Shown here: one piece after another, positions 1 through 7,633 of the stretch | Layout of the letters: the number at the start of each line of letters is the position of its first letter | Position numbering within the stretch: position 1 is the stretch's first letter | Source of the DNA: Clostridiales bacterium | GTDB lineage: Bacteria > Bacillota > Clostridia > Lachnospirales > Lachnospiraceae | DNA: 64,000 nucleotides | Assembly: GCA_018374355.1 (NCBI GenBank) | Contig: JAHAFI010000011.1 | Location: forward strand, 1-64,000 | Direction: 5' to 3' | Notes under the pieces: generated by a model | What the model saw: only the letters and a program-made list of their open reading frames with translations | What the model was told of the DNA's origin: nothing | Databases searched by the model: none | Program-made: the position numbers and the translations under genes

Positions 1-126
1 CAACTCTATTTTACCATAATCCGTTGAGGAGATGTTTTGTTTTATAGAAGTTAAAATGCCGTATTTATGCGGCTTGTGGCGTTTCGCAAACGCCTAAAAA
101 AATTTATAGGCAAAAGGAGAAAATTT

Positions 127-792
127 ATGCAGGCAATTGTAGAAACTTTATTTGATACCGTATATCTGGTATCTGTCATCACGATTGGAATTTTGATGAT
201 GAAAAAAAGCAATGGAAACCGCCAATTCACTCTGTTCGGGATTATGGCTGTTCTTTTAGGTGCAGGAGATGCATTTCATTTGGTTCCCCGTGCGTTAGCG
301 TTGTGTACAACGGGACTTGAGAATTTTACTGTGCCTTTGGGGATAGGAAAATGGATTACATCTATTACAATGACTATTTTTTATGTGGTCCTCTACCATA
401 TTTGGCGCAGACGTTATCAGGTACAAGGGCGTAATGGAATTACCGCAGCAATTTATGTCCTCGCCGCTTTGAGAATTGTTCTGTGCATGATGCCGCAGAA
501 TGATTGGCTGAGTGTATCAGCTCCGTTATCTTGGGGAATTTATCGTAATATTCCGTTTGCTCTGTTAGGACTGCTCATTATTGTTTTGTTTTATCAAAGT
601 GCGAATAGAAATAAAGATAAAGCTTTTCGCTTTATGTGGCTGACTATTGTTTTAAGTTTTGCATTCTATATTCCGGTAGTTTTGTGGGCGGATACGATTC
701 CAATGATTGGTATGCTGATGATTCCGAAAACTTGTGCCTATGTATGGACAGTACTGATTGGATATTCCGCTATGAAACAGGAATGCAGGTAA
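127..792 (+). CDS. Polytopic membrane protein of unknown function
   Basis: The product is about 221 residues and consists almost entirely of hydrophobic segments (roughly seven) separated by short basic loops, so it should be an integral membrane protein. I place the start at the ATG at 127 because AAGGAG lies 9 bases upstream; the frame stays open to 67 but without a ribosome binding site and with a non-hydrophobic, Lys/Arg-rich start. I recognise no catalytic motif and assign no function. It stands alone, followed by a strong hairpin terminator, and the next gene is convergent. The upstream 126 bases hold a short perfect hairpin (GGCGTTT-CGC-AAACGCC) but no clear promoter, so a promoter may lie outside the window. 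Confidence 0.7.
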   Translation: MQAIVETLFDTVYLVSVITIGILMMKKSNGNRQFTLFGIMAVLLGAGDAFHLVPRALALCTTGLENFTVPLGIGKWITSITMTIFYVVLYHIWRRRYQVQGRNGITAAIYVLAALRIVLCMMPQNDWLSVSAPLSWGIYRNIPFALLGLLIIVLFYQSANRNKDKAFRFMWLTIVLSFAFYIPVVLWADTIPMIGMLMIPKTCAYVWTVLIGYSAMKQECR

Positions 793-849
793 AGAGGAGA
801 ATCAAAGGGACAACGAAATTATACGATAGTGGCGTTTATCAAAGATAAG

Positions 850-894
850 AACAGCTTCAGCAATGGGAAAATATCCGTGCTGAGGCTGTTTTTT
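850..894 (+). terminator. Rho-independent terminator
   Basis: A 13-bp stem (AACAGCTTCAGCA / TGCTGAGGCTGTT, one G-T pair) with a 15-base loop runs directly into TTTT. It ends the membrane-protein transcript; the next gene is convergent. Confidence 0.8.
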
Positions 895-931
895 ACTTAT
901 GAGATCCGGGTTTTACGAATACCTCGATATC

Positions 932-1735
932 TCAGGTGAGTGAACCAAGAGGCAGTTGGATTTGATAGTTCCACTGTAAGATTCCGGAGATGATAACTTG
1001 CTGTATGGTGAATTCAGGTGATATACCGTATTGGTTTCTTGCTGTTTGGAGAAGTTTTTCTAAAATATCTTTTCGGTTTTCTTCAGTACAGTCAGCACAG
1101 AGATATTTTCCGCCGGGCAATTGCTTCAGACCTGATATAGGGATATCAGGATAACGAATGCAGACTGCAAACAGGCGGGAAATGCCATTTTCTGTGTAGA
1201 TTCCTGCGGTATCTTCAAAAGTAAACTGTTCTTTGAATTCCGAAGGAATCTTATCGTAAAAGTGGCTGAGATAGTTCCAGAGATTATCCAGCGACGGGGT
1301 TTCTAGAGTATCAGAAAGAAGGATGGTGCGGTTTGGGAATTCGTGTAGGAAGGTTCCTTTGGTCTCCGGGGTTCTGTGCAATTTTTTCTCATAATCAGCT
1401 CTGGCAGACTGGATTTTTGATTTGCTGTATTGGAGTGCTGCGATTTTAGCATCGGCTTTTTGTTCGGCCCGGGTCAGGTAATCGACGATTTTCTGGAGAT
1501 CATCGTATTCAAGAACCTGCTTGATCTTATGGAGCGGCAGATCCATTTGCTGTAAGGCGCGTACGGTATTTAGACGGATAAGATCCTGTTTGCTGTAGTA
1601 GCGGTATTTGGTCCATTCATCCTTTTTGCTTGGTTTTACCAGACCAATACGATCATAATGACGCAGTGTTTCGCTGGTTGTGCCGACAGTTCTTGCAGCC
1701 TCACTGATTGAGAAATATTTTTTCAATATTTTCAC
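932..1735 (-). CDS. MerR-family transcriptional regulator with C-terminal effector-binding region
   Basis: The 267-residue product starts with a MerR winged helix (ISEAARTVGTTSETLRHYDR, then the wing KYRYYSKQDL), followed by a dimerisation coiled coil near residues 75-115 and a C-terminal half resembling the GyrI-like ligand-binding domain of BmrR/BltR-type multidrug sensors. The start at 1735 is GTG, very close to its purine-rich site; a TTG at 1726 is an equally plausible start. It is divergent from the lipoprotein gene at 1845. The intergenic region holds a 19-bp-spacer promoter with a dyad for that gene and an opposing 17-bp-spacer promoter for this one. It therefore probably regulates both itself and the lipoprotein. 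The ligand is not predictable from sequence; no metal-binding cysteine pair was seen. Confidence 0.88.
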   Translation of the reverse strand: MKILKKYFSISEAARTVGTTSETLRHYDRIGLVKPSKKDEWTKYRYYSKQDLIRLNTVRALQQMDLPLHKIKQVLEYDDLQKIVDYLTRAEQKADAKIAALQYSKSKIQSARADYEKKLHRTPETKGTFLHEFPNRTILLSDTLETPSLDNLWNYLSHFYDKIPSEFKEQFTFEDTAGIYTENGISRLFAVCIRYPDIPISGLKQLPGGKYLCADCTEENRKDILEKLLQTARNQYGISPEFTIQQVIISGILQWNYQIQLPLGSLT

Positions 1736-1743
1736 CTTCCCTC

Positions 1744-1774
1744 TTGACCTTTGTGTTACACAAAAGATTATGAT
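1744..1774 (+). promoter_or_regulatory. MerR-type promoter (19-bp spacer) with central dyad
   Basis: TTGACC (1744-1749) and TATGAT (1769-1774) are separated by 19 bp, the overlong spacing typical of MerR-activated promoters. The perfect dyad TTTGTG-TTA-CACAAA (1750-1764) lies inside the spacer, where MerR proteins bind and untwist the DNA. It reads toward the lipoprotein gene at 1845. Confidence 0.72.
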
Positions 1775-1776
1775 TC

Positions 1777-1805
1777 ATTGTAGCACAGGAAAATGTGAAT
1801 AGCAA
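1777..1805 (-). promoter_or_regulatory. Promoter of the merR-type gene
   Basis: On the minus strand TTGCTA and TACAAT are separated by 17 bp. Its start point would fall just before the dyad at 1750-1764, so a MerR dimer bound there could repress its own gene while activating the divergent one. Confidence 0.55.
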
Positions 1806-1844
1806 TGAGCAGTTAACACAAGAAAAACGAGGAGGAATTGTTAA

Positions 1845-2504
1845 ATGAAAAAAAGAGTGATGGTAATGATGAGTGTTACGGCTGGAATGGTTCTGGCGGC
1901 AGGGTGTTCCAAAGAGGAGGAGCCATTTGTACAGAAGAGTTATGAGGTGGAAGGAGAGCAGATAGAAGAAGTGAAGCTGGATGTTCGTGACCGCCGGATC
2001 GAAGTGTCAATCTCAGAGGATAATCAGATTCATATGGATTATTTCGAAAACAGCAAGGAGTTTTATGATATTTCTGTGTCTGAGGATCATGTACTTACGG
2101 TGGCAGCGGCAAGCGATAAGGAATGGAAAGATTATTTCGGCAGTAAATCTGCAGAGGATGCTCAGAAAATATTTCTGCAAATTCCGGATGACTTGCTGGA
2201 AAAGCTGACGCTGGCAACTACGAATGAAGATCTGGTGATTGGTGAGTTGGCTGTCAAAGGTGAGATTTCTCTCTCTGCAAATGGAGGAGATATTATTCTG
2301 AACAAAGTGAATGCAGGAGATACGCTGAATCTGACCGGGAAAAATGGAGATATCAGGGGGAGCGTTGCGGGAAGTTATGATGATTTTATGATTCAATGCG
2401 ATGTAAAAAAGGGGGAGAGCAATTTGCCTTCCAATAAGGAAAATGGTACAAAGATATTGAACGTATCGAATAACAACGGAGACATTGATATTGAGATTGG
2501 GTAG
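1845..2504 (+). CDS. Lipoprotein with DUF4097-like beta repeat region
   Basis: The 219-residue product begins with a lipoprotein signal (positive MKKR, hydrophobic stretch, LAAGC with the lipidated Cys at 21), so it should be anchored outside the membrane. The rest is rich in short beta-strand repeats with N-G-D-I turns (NGGDIILNKV, KNGDIRGSV, NNGDIDIEIG), typical of DUF4097 putative adhesin/beta-helix domains. A GAGGAGG site precedes the ATG. Biochemical function is unknown. It is expressed from a MerR-type promoter, suggesting induction by an envelope or drug stress (inference from the regulator type only). Confidence 0.8.
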   Translation: MKKRVMVMMSVTAGMVLAAGCSKEEEPFVQKSYEVEGEQIEEVKLDVRDRRIEVSISEDNQIHMDYFENSKEFYDISVSEDHVLTVAAASDKEWKDYFGSKSAEDAQKIFLQIPDDLLEKLTLATTNEDLVIGELAVKGEISLSANGGDIILNKVNAGDTLNLTGKNGDIRGSVAGSYDDFMIQCDVKKGESNLPSNKENGTKILNVSNNNGDIDIEIG

Positions 2505-2548
2505 GATTTTATGATAGAAACAATCTTGTGGTATTTTTTTCTGATGGC

Positions 2549-2920
2549 TTAACGTTCTTTTGCGCTTATATGCTGTTTGATTGCAGCAAAGGATTTGTCA
2601 CTGATGGTATGTTCCATTTTGCAGGCATCCTCTGCTGCGGTCTTTTCGTCCACGCCAAGAAGCATGAGCATTTTAGTCAGGGTTGTATGTCGGTCATAAA
2701 TTTTTTCGGCAAGTTTTTTTCCGATATCAGTCAGTGTGATGTAGCCGAACTGATCAACGGAGATATATTCTGCTTTTCGCAAAAGACCAACTGCACGGCT
2801 GATACTTGGCTTAGAGTATCCCATATATTCAGCAATATCTAAAGAACGTACAGTGGATGAAGTTTTCGATAAAACATATATTGTTTCGAGGTACATTTCC
2901 CCGGATTCTTTTAAGACCAT
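2549..2920 (-). CDS. DtxR-family metal-dependent repressor (short form)
   Basis: The 123-residue protein aligns by eye with the DtxR/IdeR/MntR core: GEMYLETIYVL at the N terminus, a winged helix (DIAEYMGYSKPSISRAVGLL) and a dimerisation/metal domain with DRH (His78) and C-x2-E-H (Cys100, Glu103, His104). The Cys at the first of these positions matches the Fe(II)-sensing DtxR/IdeR arrangement rather than the Glu of MntR. The SH3-like third domain of DtxR is absent, as in many Firmicute homologues. It is encoded divergently from feoA, and five DtxR-like inverted repeats lie nearby, so it is very likely the local iron-dependent repressor. Metal identity is inferred. Confidence 0.9.
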   Translation of the reverse strand: MVLKESGEMYLETIYVLSKTSSTVRSLDIAEYMGYSKPSISRAVGLLRKAEYISVDQFGYITLTDIGKKLAEKIYDRHTTLTKMLMLLGVDEKTAAEDACKMEHTISDKSFAAIKQHISAKER

Positions 2921-3061
2921 AATTTTTCTCCCCAGCTTCTTGTATTACAGTATCTATATCATAGTCTAATATAAATAGCTGGAAAAATCAATATGCGGGA
3001 TAGCCGAAGTAAAAGTGGTGCAAGAAAGCTGAAAATTTATGAAAAAATTTTCCAGAAAGTA

Positions 3062-3090
3062 TTGACAAAACTTTATGCTGTCTATATACT
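3062..3090 (+). promoter_or_regulatory. feoA promoter
   Basis: TTGACA (3062-3067), a 17-bp spacer, and TATACT (3085-3090): a near-consensus vegetative promoter. The predicted start (about 3097) lies at the edge of the first DtxR-like operator. Confidence 0.85.
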
Positions 3091-3098
3091 ATAACTCA

Positions 3099-3114
3099 GT
3101 TAGTAACAACTAAC
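3099..3114 (+). promoter_or_regulatory. DtxR-like operator, feo site 1
   Basis: GTTAGTAACAACTAAC: inverted repeat GTTAG/CTAAC with the shared pattern GTTAGY-N4-RCTAAC. It covers the expected transcription start of feoA, so a bound repressor would block initiation. The half-site resembles the GGTTAG half of known DtxR boxes. Confidence 0.75.
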
Positions 3115-3131
3115 CATTTTTTGAGTCTGCG

Positions 3132-3147
3132 GTTAGCAAGTGCTAAT
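3132..3147 (+). promoter_or_regulatory. DtxR-like operator, feo site 2
   Basis: GTTAGCAAGTGCTAAT, one mismatch from symmetry. It begins 33 bp after site 1, about three helical turns, so two repressor dimers could sit on the same face of the DNA. Confidence 0.7.
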
Positions 3148-3197
3148 TAAGAAGCGCATATAGTATATATAACAAACTGATAGATGGTGGTGGAAAT

Positions 3198-3410
3198 ATG
3201 ACGTTAAAAGATGCGGTAGAAGGTAAAGAGTATGTTATCCGACAGATTGAAACGGATGATGAGGAACTGAATGGTTTTTTGTTTTCGCTTGGCTGTTATA
3301 GCGGAGAGGCAATTACGGTGGTTTCCCACCTGAAAGGCGGCTGCGTTGTTTCTATCAAGGATGGAAGATATAATATTGACCGCCAGTTAGCCGAAGCAAT
3401 CGTTGTCTAA
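3198..3410 (+). CDS. feoA: FeoA-family ferrous iron transport accessory protein
   Basis: A 70-residue SH3-like FeoA domain covering the whole protein (LSLGCYSGE-like and GGCVVSIKDGRYNID segments). FeoA is a small cytoplasmic partner of the FeoB permease. It is the first gene behind the iron-regulated promoter and directly precedes feoB. The ribosome binding site is poor (GGTGGTGG), while feoB has an excellent one. A hairpin with a T-run follows the stop codon, which may lower feoB expression relative to feoA. Confidence 0.9.
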   Translation: MTLKDAVEGKEYVIRQIETDDEELNGFLFSLGCYSGEAITVVSHLKGGCVVSIKDGRYNIDRQLAEAIVV

Positions 3411-3418
3411 ATAAGGAA

Positions 3419-3440
3419 AGCGGGCTTCGGTCTGCTTTTT
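3419..3440 (+). terminator. Intercistronic terminator-like hairpin between feoA and feoB
   Basis: AGCGGGC-TTCG-GTCTGCT followed by TTTT: a 7-bp stem (two G-U pairs) with a stable UUCG tetraloop. It could partly end transcription between feoA and feoB; the operator at 3449 lies just beyond it. Confidence 0.6.
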
Positions 3441-3448
3441 GCCTGATG

Positions 3449-3464
3449 GTTAGCAACGGCTAAT
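3449..3464 (+). promoter_or_regulatory. DtxR-like operator upstream of feoB
   Basis: GTTAGCAACGGCTAAT, same family as the two sites before feoA. It lies 68 bp before the feoB ATG. A weak promoter (TTGTAA 3475-3480, TATAAA 3499-3504, 18-bp spacer) may follow it, so feoB could have separate iron control. Confidence 0.65.
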
Positions 3465-3531
3465 TGATTGATATTTGTAACTTTATCCGTAAGGATTTTA
3501 TAAAGTTAAATGATAAGAGGAGGATACCCCG

Positions 3532-5559
3532 ATGAGAATTGCTTTGACAGGCAACCCGAATTCCGGTAAGACTACCATGTATAATGCTCTTACCGGAAGA
3601 AATGAAAAGGTCGGTAACTGGGCGGGAGTTACCGTAGACAAAAAGGAACATGTGATTAAAAAGGCATATGCTGGCAGTGACCAGCTAATTGCCGTGGATC
3701 TTCCCGGAGCCTATTCCATGTCTCCGTTTACCAGTGAAGAGAGTATTACCAGTGCATATGTGAAAAAGGAAAACCCGGATGTTATCATCAATATCGTGGA
3801 TGCTACGAATTTAAGCCGAAGTCTTTTCTTTACGACGCAGCTTTTGGAATTGGGGATCCCCGTTGTTGTAGCCCTTAATAAGCGTGACTTGAATGACAAA
3901 AAGGGAACGAAGATTGACATGGAGGCTTTGTCCAAAAAGCTTGGCTGCCCGGTCATACATACGGTTTCTACTTCGGCAGAAGGCTTGAAAGCAGTTGTGG
4001 AAGCAGCGGCGGCACAGGCAGGGAAAGTGCAGAAAGCTCCTTATGTACAGGAAAATATTGACCTGACTGATAAAAGTCAGGTAGAGGCGGCTGACCGCAA
4101 GCGGTTTGAGTTTGTGAATAAGATTGTGAAATCAGTAGAAAGCCGTAAGGTTCTGACAAAGGATAAGAACCTGAATGATAAAATTGATGCAGTGCTTACC
4201 AATAAATGGCTTGGTATTCCAATCTTTGCAGTAGTGATGTTTCTTGTTTTCCAAATCTCTCAGGTTTGGGTGGGTACACCGATTGCAGATGTGCTTGTTG
4301 GCTGGCTGGAAGGCTTTCAGGGCTGGGTTGGCGGTCTTTTGGAAAATGCAAATCCGTTGCTGTCAGCACTGCTTGTGGATGGTGTCATCGGAGGTGTGGT
4401 AGCTGTAATCGGATTCCTGCCTCTTGTAATGGTAATGTATTTCCTGATTGCACTGCTTGAGGACTGCGGATACATGGCAAGGGTTGCAGTTGTATTAGAC
4501 CCGATTTTCAAAAGAGTTGGTCTTTCCGGTAAATCGGTGATTCCGTTTGTTATTACCATCGGCTGTGCTGTTCCCGGTATCATGGCGAGCCGTACCATCC
4601 GTAACGAGCGTGAACGCAGAGCGACTGCGATGCTTGCTCCGTTTATGCCCTGTGGTGCAAAAATTCCGGTAATTTCTCTTTTTGCAGGTGCATTTTTTGA
4701 TGATGCGGGATGGGTCAGCTTTGTGATGTATTTTTCAGGTATCGTCCTGATTTTCCTCGGCGCTCTGCTTGTGAACCAGATTGCCGGATACAAAGCAAGA
4801 AAATCTTTCTTTATTATTGAGTTACCGGAGTATAAAGCTCCTTCTCTTGTGGGTGCATTTAAGTCTATGTGCAGCCGCGGCTGGGCATATATTGTGAAAG
4901 CAGCAACGATTATTCTGCTTTGCAATACGGCTGTTCAGATTATGCAGACATTTAACTGGAGATTTCAGGTTGCAGAAACGGCGGACGCTTCTATCTTAGC
5001 TTCGATTGCTTCTCCGTTTGCATATCTGCTGGTTCCGATTGTGGGCGTTTTAAGCTGGCAGTTGGCAGCAGCAGCCGTTACCGGATTTATCGCAAAGGAA
5101 AATGTAGTTGGTACACTTGCTGTTTGCTTTGTTGGTCTTGAGAATCTTATTGATACAGAAGAACTGGCTCTTATGGAAGGAGCAGGAACAGAGGTTGCAG
5201 GCATTATGGCAATCACAAAGGTTGCAGCCCTTGCCTATCTGATGTTTAATCTTTATACACCGCCTTGCTTTGCGGCGATCGGAGCCATGAACGCGGAAAT
5301 GAAGAGCGGCAAATGGGTTTGGGGCGGCATCGGGATTCAATTGGGAGTAGGCTTTACGGTAGCATATTTTGTATATACCATCGGTACTCTGCTTACAGCA
5401 CCGGAAACTCTGAATACCGGAGCGGCCCTTGCAGGGCTGGCGGCTGTCGCAGCTATGGTAATTGCTGTTGTTTCTATGATTGCGAATACGAAAAAGAAAA
5501 TGAAATCAGAATATGCTTTGCATGGAGCTGGCGCAAAGAGCTATGCTGTGAGTAAATAA
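3532..5559 (+). CDS. feoB: Ferrous iron permease FeoB
   Basis: A 675-residue Fe(II) uptake protein of the inner membrane. The N-terminal G domain shows GNPNSGKTT (residues 7-15), DLPG (56-59) and NKRD (116-119); a helical linker follows, then a polytopic membrane domain with two Gate-type repeats carrying conserved cysteines (IGCAVPG, MPCGAKIP, TPPCF). AGAGGAGG precedes the ATG. It is slightly shorter than E. coli FeoB (773), as usual in Firmicutes. It is followed after only 3 bases by the Cys-rich accessory peptide, so the two are probably co-translated. Control by the DtxR-family regulator is inferred from the flanking operators. Confidence 0.96.
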   Translation: MRIALTGNPNSGKTTMYNALTGRNEKVGNWAGVTVDKKEHVIKKAYAGSDQLIAVDLPGAYSMSPFTSEESITSAYVKKENPDVIINIVDATNLSRSLFFTTQLLELGIPVVVALNKRDLNDKKGTKIDMEALSKKLGCPVIHTVSTSAEGLKAVVEAAAAQAGKVQKAPYVQENIDLTDKSQVEAADRKRFEFVNKIVKSVESRKVLTKDKNLNDKIDAVLTNKWLGIPIFAVVMFLVFQISQVWVGTPIADVLVGWLEGFQGWVGGLLENANPLLSALLVDGVIGGVVAVIGFLPLVMVMYFLIALLEDCGYMARVAVVLDPIFKRVGLSGKSVIPFVITIGCAVPGIMASRTIRNERERRATAMLAPFMPCGAKIPVISLFAGAFFDDAGWVSFVMYFSGIVLIFLGALLVNQIAGYKARKSFFIIELPEYKAPSLVGAFKSMCSRGWAYIVKAATIILLCNTAVQIMQTFNWRFQVAETADASILASIASPFAYLLVPIVGVLSWQLAAAAVTGFIAKENVVGTLAVCFVGLENLIDTEELALMEGAGTEVAGIMAITKVAALAYLMFNLYTPPCFAAIGAMNAEMKSGKWVWGGIGIQLGVGFTVAYFVYTIGTLLTAPETLNTGAALAGLAAVAAMVIAVVSMIANTKKKMKSEYALHGAGAKSYAVSK

Positions 5560-5562
5560 GTT

Positions 5563-5745
5563 ATGGAAAATATAATCATTATTGTAATTCTGGTAGGTAT
5601 GATAGGCAGTATTGTGTGGTATCTGCGAAAGGCGAAAAAGCGTGGAGAAACCTGCATCGGCTGCCCGCATGCAAAACAGTGCGGCAGTAAGTGCAGCGGC
5701 GGCTGCCATAGTATAAAAACAGATACCAGACAGAATCACCGGTAA
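5563..5745 (+). CDS. FeoB-associated Cys-rich membrane protein
   Basis: A 60-residue peptide with one N-terminal transmembrane helix (about residues 4-20), a basic stretch, and a Cys-rich tail (CIGCPHAKQC, CSGGC). This matches the FeoB-associated Cys-rich family found after feoB in Firmicutes, thought to assist Fe(II) transport like FeoC. It starts immediately after the feoB stop codon and is followed by a strong terminator. Confidence 0.85.
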   Translation: MENIIIIVILVGMIGSIVWYLRKAKKRGETCIGCPHAKQCGSKCSGGCHSIKTDTRQNHR

Positions 5746-5755
5746 TCAAACATGA

Positions 5756-5788
5756 GGGATGCGCATCTTGCAGTTCGCATCCCTTTTT
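5756..5788 (+). terminator. Terminator of the feo operon
   Basis: Perfect 8-bp stem GGGATGCG/CGCATCCC with a 12-base loop and TTTTT tail. Confidence 0.88.
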
Positions 5789-5800
5789 CTGAAAATGAGG

Positions 5801-5816
5801 GTTAGTGATGACTAAC
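5801..5816 (+). promoter_or_regulatory. DtxR-like operator upstream of the ABC exporter pair
   Basis: GTTAGTGATGACTAAC, matching GTTAGY-N4-RCTAAC. It sits 81 bp before the first ABC gene and overlaps the ATG (5808) of a short coupled ORF. No clear -35/-10 pair was recognised around it. Confidence 0.68.
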
Positions 5817-5900
5817 AAAATATTTTTAACAGCGTCACACATACGGTATTTGATTGCTTTGAAAAAGGTTTGCAAAAAGGAAGGACTTTCTGAAATATGA
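5808..5900 (+). CDS. Possible 30-residue leader ORF coupled to the ABC gene
   Basis: An ATG inside the operator at 5801-5816, preceded by GAGG at 7 bases, opens a 30-codon frame whose TGA overlaps the ATG of the ABC gene (ATGA at 5897-5900). Overlap of this kind usually means translational coupling. The peptide (TASHIRYLIALKKVCKK segment) resembles the first helix of DtxR/MarR-type regulators, so it may be the remnant of a truncated regulator. Not certain to be expressed. Confidence 0.35.
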   Translation: MTNKIFLTASHIRYLIALKKVCKKEGLSEI

Positions 5901-7633
5901 TGATAGATAAAAGGCTTATCGGAACGGTAAGCGAAAGCAAAAAGTACATAGCAGGAAATGTAATCTGCCAGTGGATTTCGCTTGCGGCGAACATCGTAAT
6001 GATGTTTCGTATTACACGGCTTTTGGCAGAACTGTTCCAAAAAACCGCTGACAGGAAAATCTTCATCATCACGGCTTTGGCTGCCGTGATTGCTGTGATG
6101 ATCCGCTTTGTGTGTGCAGCTTTGTCTGCGAAGATGGGATACCTTTCCTCTAAGGCAGTGAAAAAGACATTAAGAGAGAAAATCTACAAAAAGCTTCTCC
6201 GCCTTGGCACCTCCTACAAGGAGCAGGCGCAAACCTCCGAGGTGGTGCAGGTTGCAGTAGAGGGCGTTGACCAGCTTGAAACCTATTTCGGTGCATATTT
6301 GCCCCAGTTTTTTTATGCAGTGCTGGCGCCTCTTACCTTGTTTGCGGTGCTGTGCTTTGTAAATGTGCCTTCGGCAGTTGTGCTCCTTGTTTGCGTACCG
6401 ATGATACCTGTTGCCATCGCAGCGGTGCAGACATGGGCAAAGAAGCTCCTTTCAAAGTATTGGGGACAATACACGGCTCTCGGAGATACCTTTCTTGAAA
6501 ATCTGCAGGGACTTACCACTCTTAAAATTTATCAGGCAGACGAATTCAAGAATGGCGAAATGAATGCGGAAGCAGAAAAGTTCCGTAAAATCACCATGAA
6601 GGTGCTGACAATGCAGCTCAACTCCATCACCATTATGGACTTTATCGCCTACGGCGGGGCGGCTCTTGGTATGGTGATGGCAGCGACACAGTTTGGTGCA
6701 GGAAAGGTATCTCTTGCCGGATGTCTGCTGATTATCCTGCTGTCTGCGGACTTCTTTATCCCTATGCGGCAGTTAGGTTCCTTCTTCCATATTGCTATGA
6801 ACGGTATGGCGGCAAGCGGCAAAATCTTCCGACTGCTTGATTTGCCGGAAAAAGAGGAAAAAAAGAACGGCTGCACCGAAGGTGATATTATCTGCCGTGA
6901 TCTGTGTTTTACCTACGACGGGGAAAGACAGGTTTTAGACAATGTGAATATGACTTTTGAAAAGGAAAAATTCACAGCGGTTGTGGGAGAATCAGGCTGT
7001 GGAAAATCTACGGTTTCCGCTATCCTTATGGGCAGGAATAAGGGATATACCGGTCCTGTCTCTGTCGGTGGTACGGAGCTTTCCGAAATCAATGAAACCA
7101 GCCTTATGGAGAATATTACCTACATCAGCCATCAAAGCTATCTTTTTAAAGGAACGGTGCGTGAGAACCTGCTGATGGGAAAACCGGACGCTTCCGATGA
7201 GGAACTGTGGGCAGTGCTTGAAAAAGTGAACCTTGCAGATTTTGTAAGAAGTGAAAAAGGTCTGGATACAGCTCTTATGGAAAAGGCGGCCAACCTTTCC
7301 GGAGGTCAATGTCAGAGACTTGCTCTTGCAAGAGCGCTGCTTCACGACAGCCCGGTATATATCTTTGATGAATCTACCTCCAATATTGATGTGGAGAGCG
7401 AAAATGATATTATGAATGAGATACTGAGCCTTACGAAAACCAAGACCGTCATTCTCATTTCCCATCGTCTTGCCAATGTGGTAAAGGCCGATACGATTTA
7501 TGTTATGACAAAAGGACAGGTTGCAGAGTCCGGCTCGCATAAGGAACTGCTAAGTAATGGAGCTGTCTATGAGAAGCTATGGACAGCGCAGCAGAGCCTT
7601 GAAAACTACGGAAAGGAAGGTGCGGCAGTATGA
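5897..7633 (+). CDS. ABC exporter half-transporter, CydD-like (ATPase plus permease)
   Basis: 578 residues: six predicted transmembrane helices in the first 310 residues (type IV exporter fold) and a C-terminal nucleotide-binding domain with Walker A GESGCGKST (about 363), signature NLSGGQCQR (about 466), Walker B VYIFDEST and the switch histidine SHR. General layout matches CydD (cysteine/glutathione exporter subunit). The next gene overlaps by 4 bases and encodes the partner half. Its position behind a DtxR-like operator makes an iron-linked substrate possible (siderophore, heme or thiol); some exporter-fold pairs such as YbtPQ/IrtAB are siderophore importers. Substrate is not predictable here. 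Confidence 0.88.
   Translation: MMIDKRLIGTVSESKKYIAGNVICQWISLAANIVMMFRITRLLAELFQKTADRKIFIITALAAVIAVMIRFVCAALSAKMGYLSSKAVKKTLREKIYKKLLRLGTSYKEQAQTSEVVQVAVEGVDQLETYFGAYLPQFFYAVLAPLTLFAVLCFVNVPSAVVLLVCVPMIPVAIAAVQTWAKKLLSKYWGQYTALGDTFLENLQGLTTLKIYQADEFKNGEMNAEAEKFRKITMKVLTMQLNSITIMDFIAYGGAALGMVMAATQFGAGKVSLAGCLLIILLSADFFIPMRQLGSFFHIAMNGMAASGKIFRLLDLPEKEEKKNGCTEGDIICRDLCFTYDGERQVLDNVNMTFEKEKFTAVVGESGCGKSTVSAILMGRNKGYTGPVSVGGTELSEINETSLMENITYISHQSYLFKGTVRENLLMGKPDASDEELWAVLEKVNLADFVRSEKGLDTALMEKAANLSGGQCQRLALARALLHDSPVYIFDESTSNIDVESENDIMNEILSLTKTKTVILISHRLANVVKADTIYVMTKGQVAESGSHKELLSNGAVYEKLWTAQQSLENYGKEGAAV

Noticed and set aside
3475..3504. Separate feoB promoter TTGTAA-18-TATAAA
   Set aside because: Both boxes are weak and the operator lies upstream of, not over, them; mentioned only under the operator entry.
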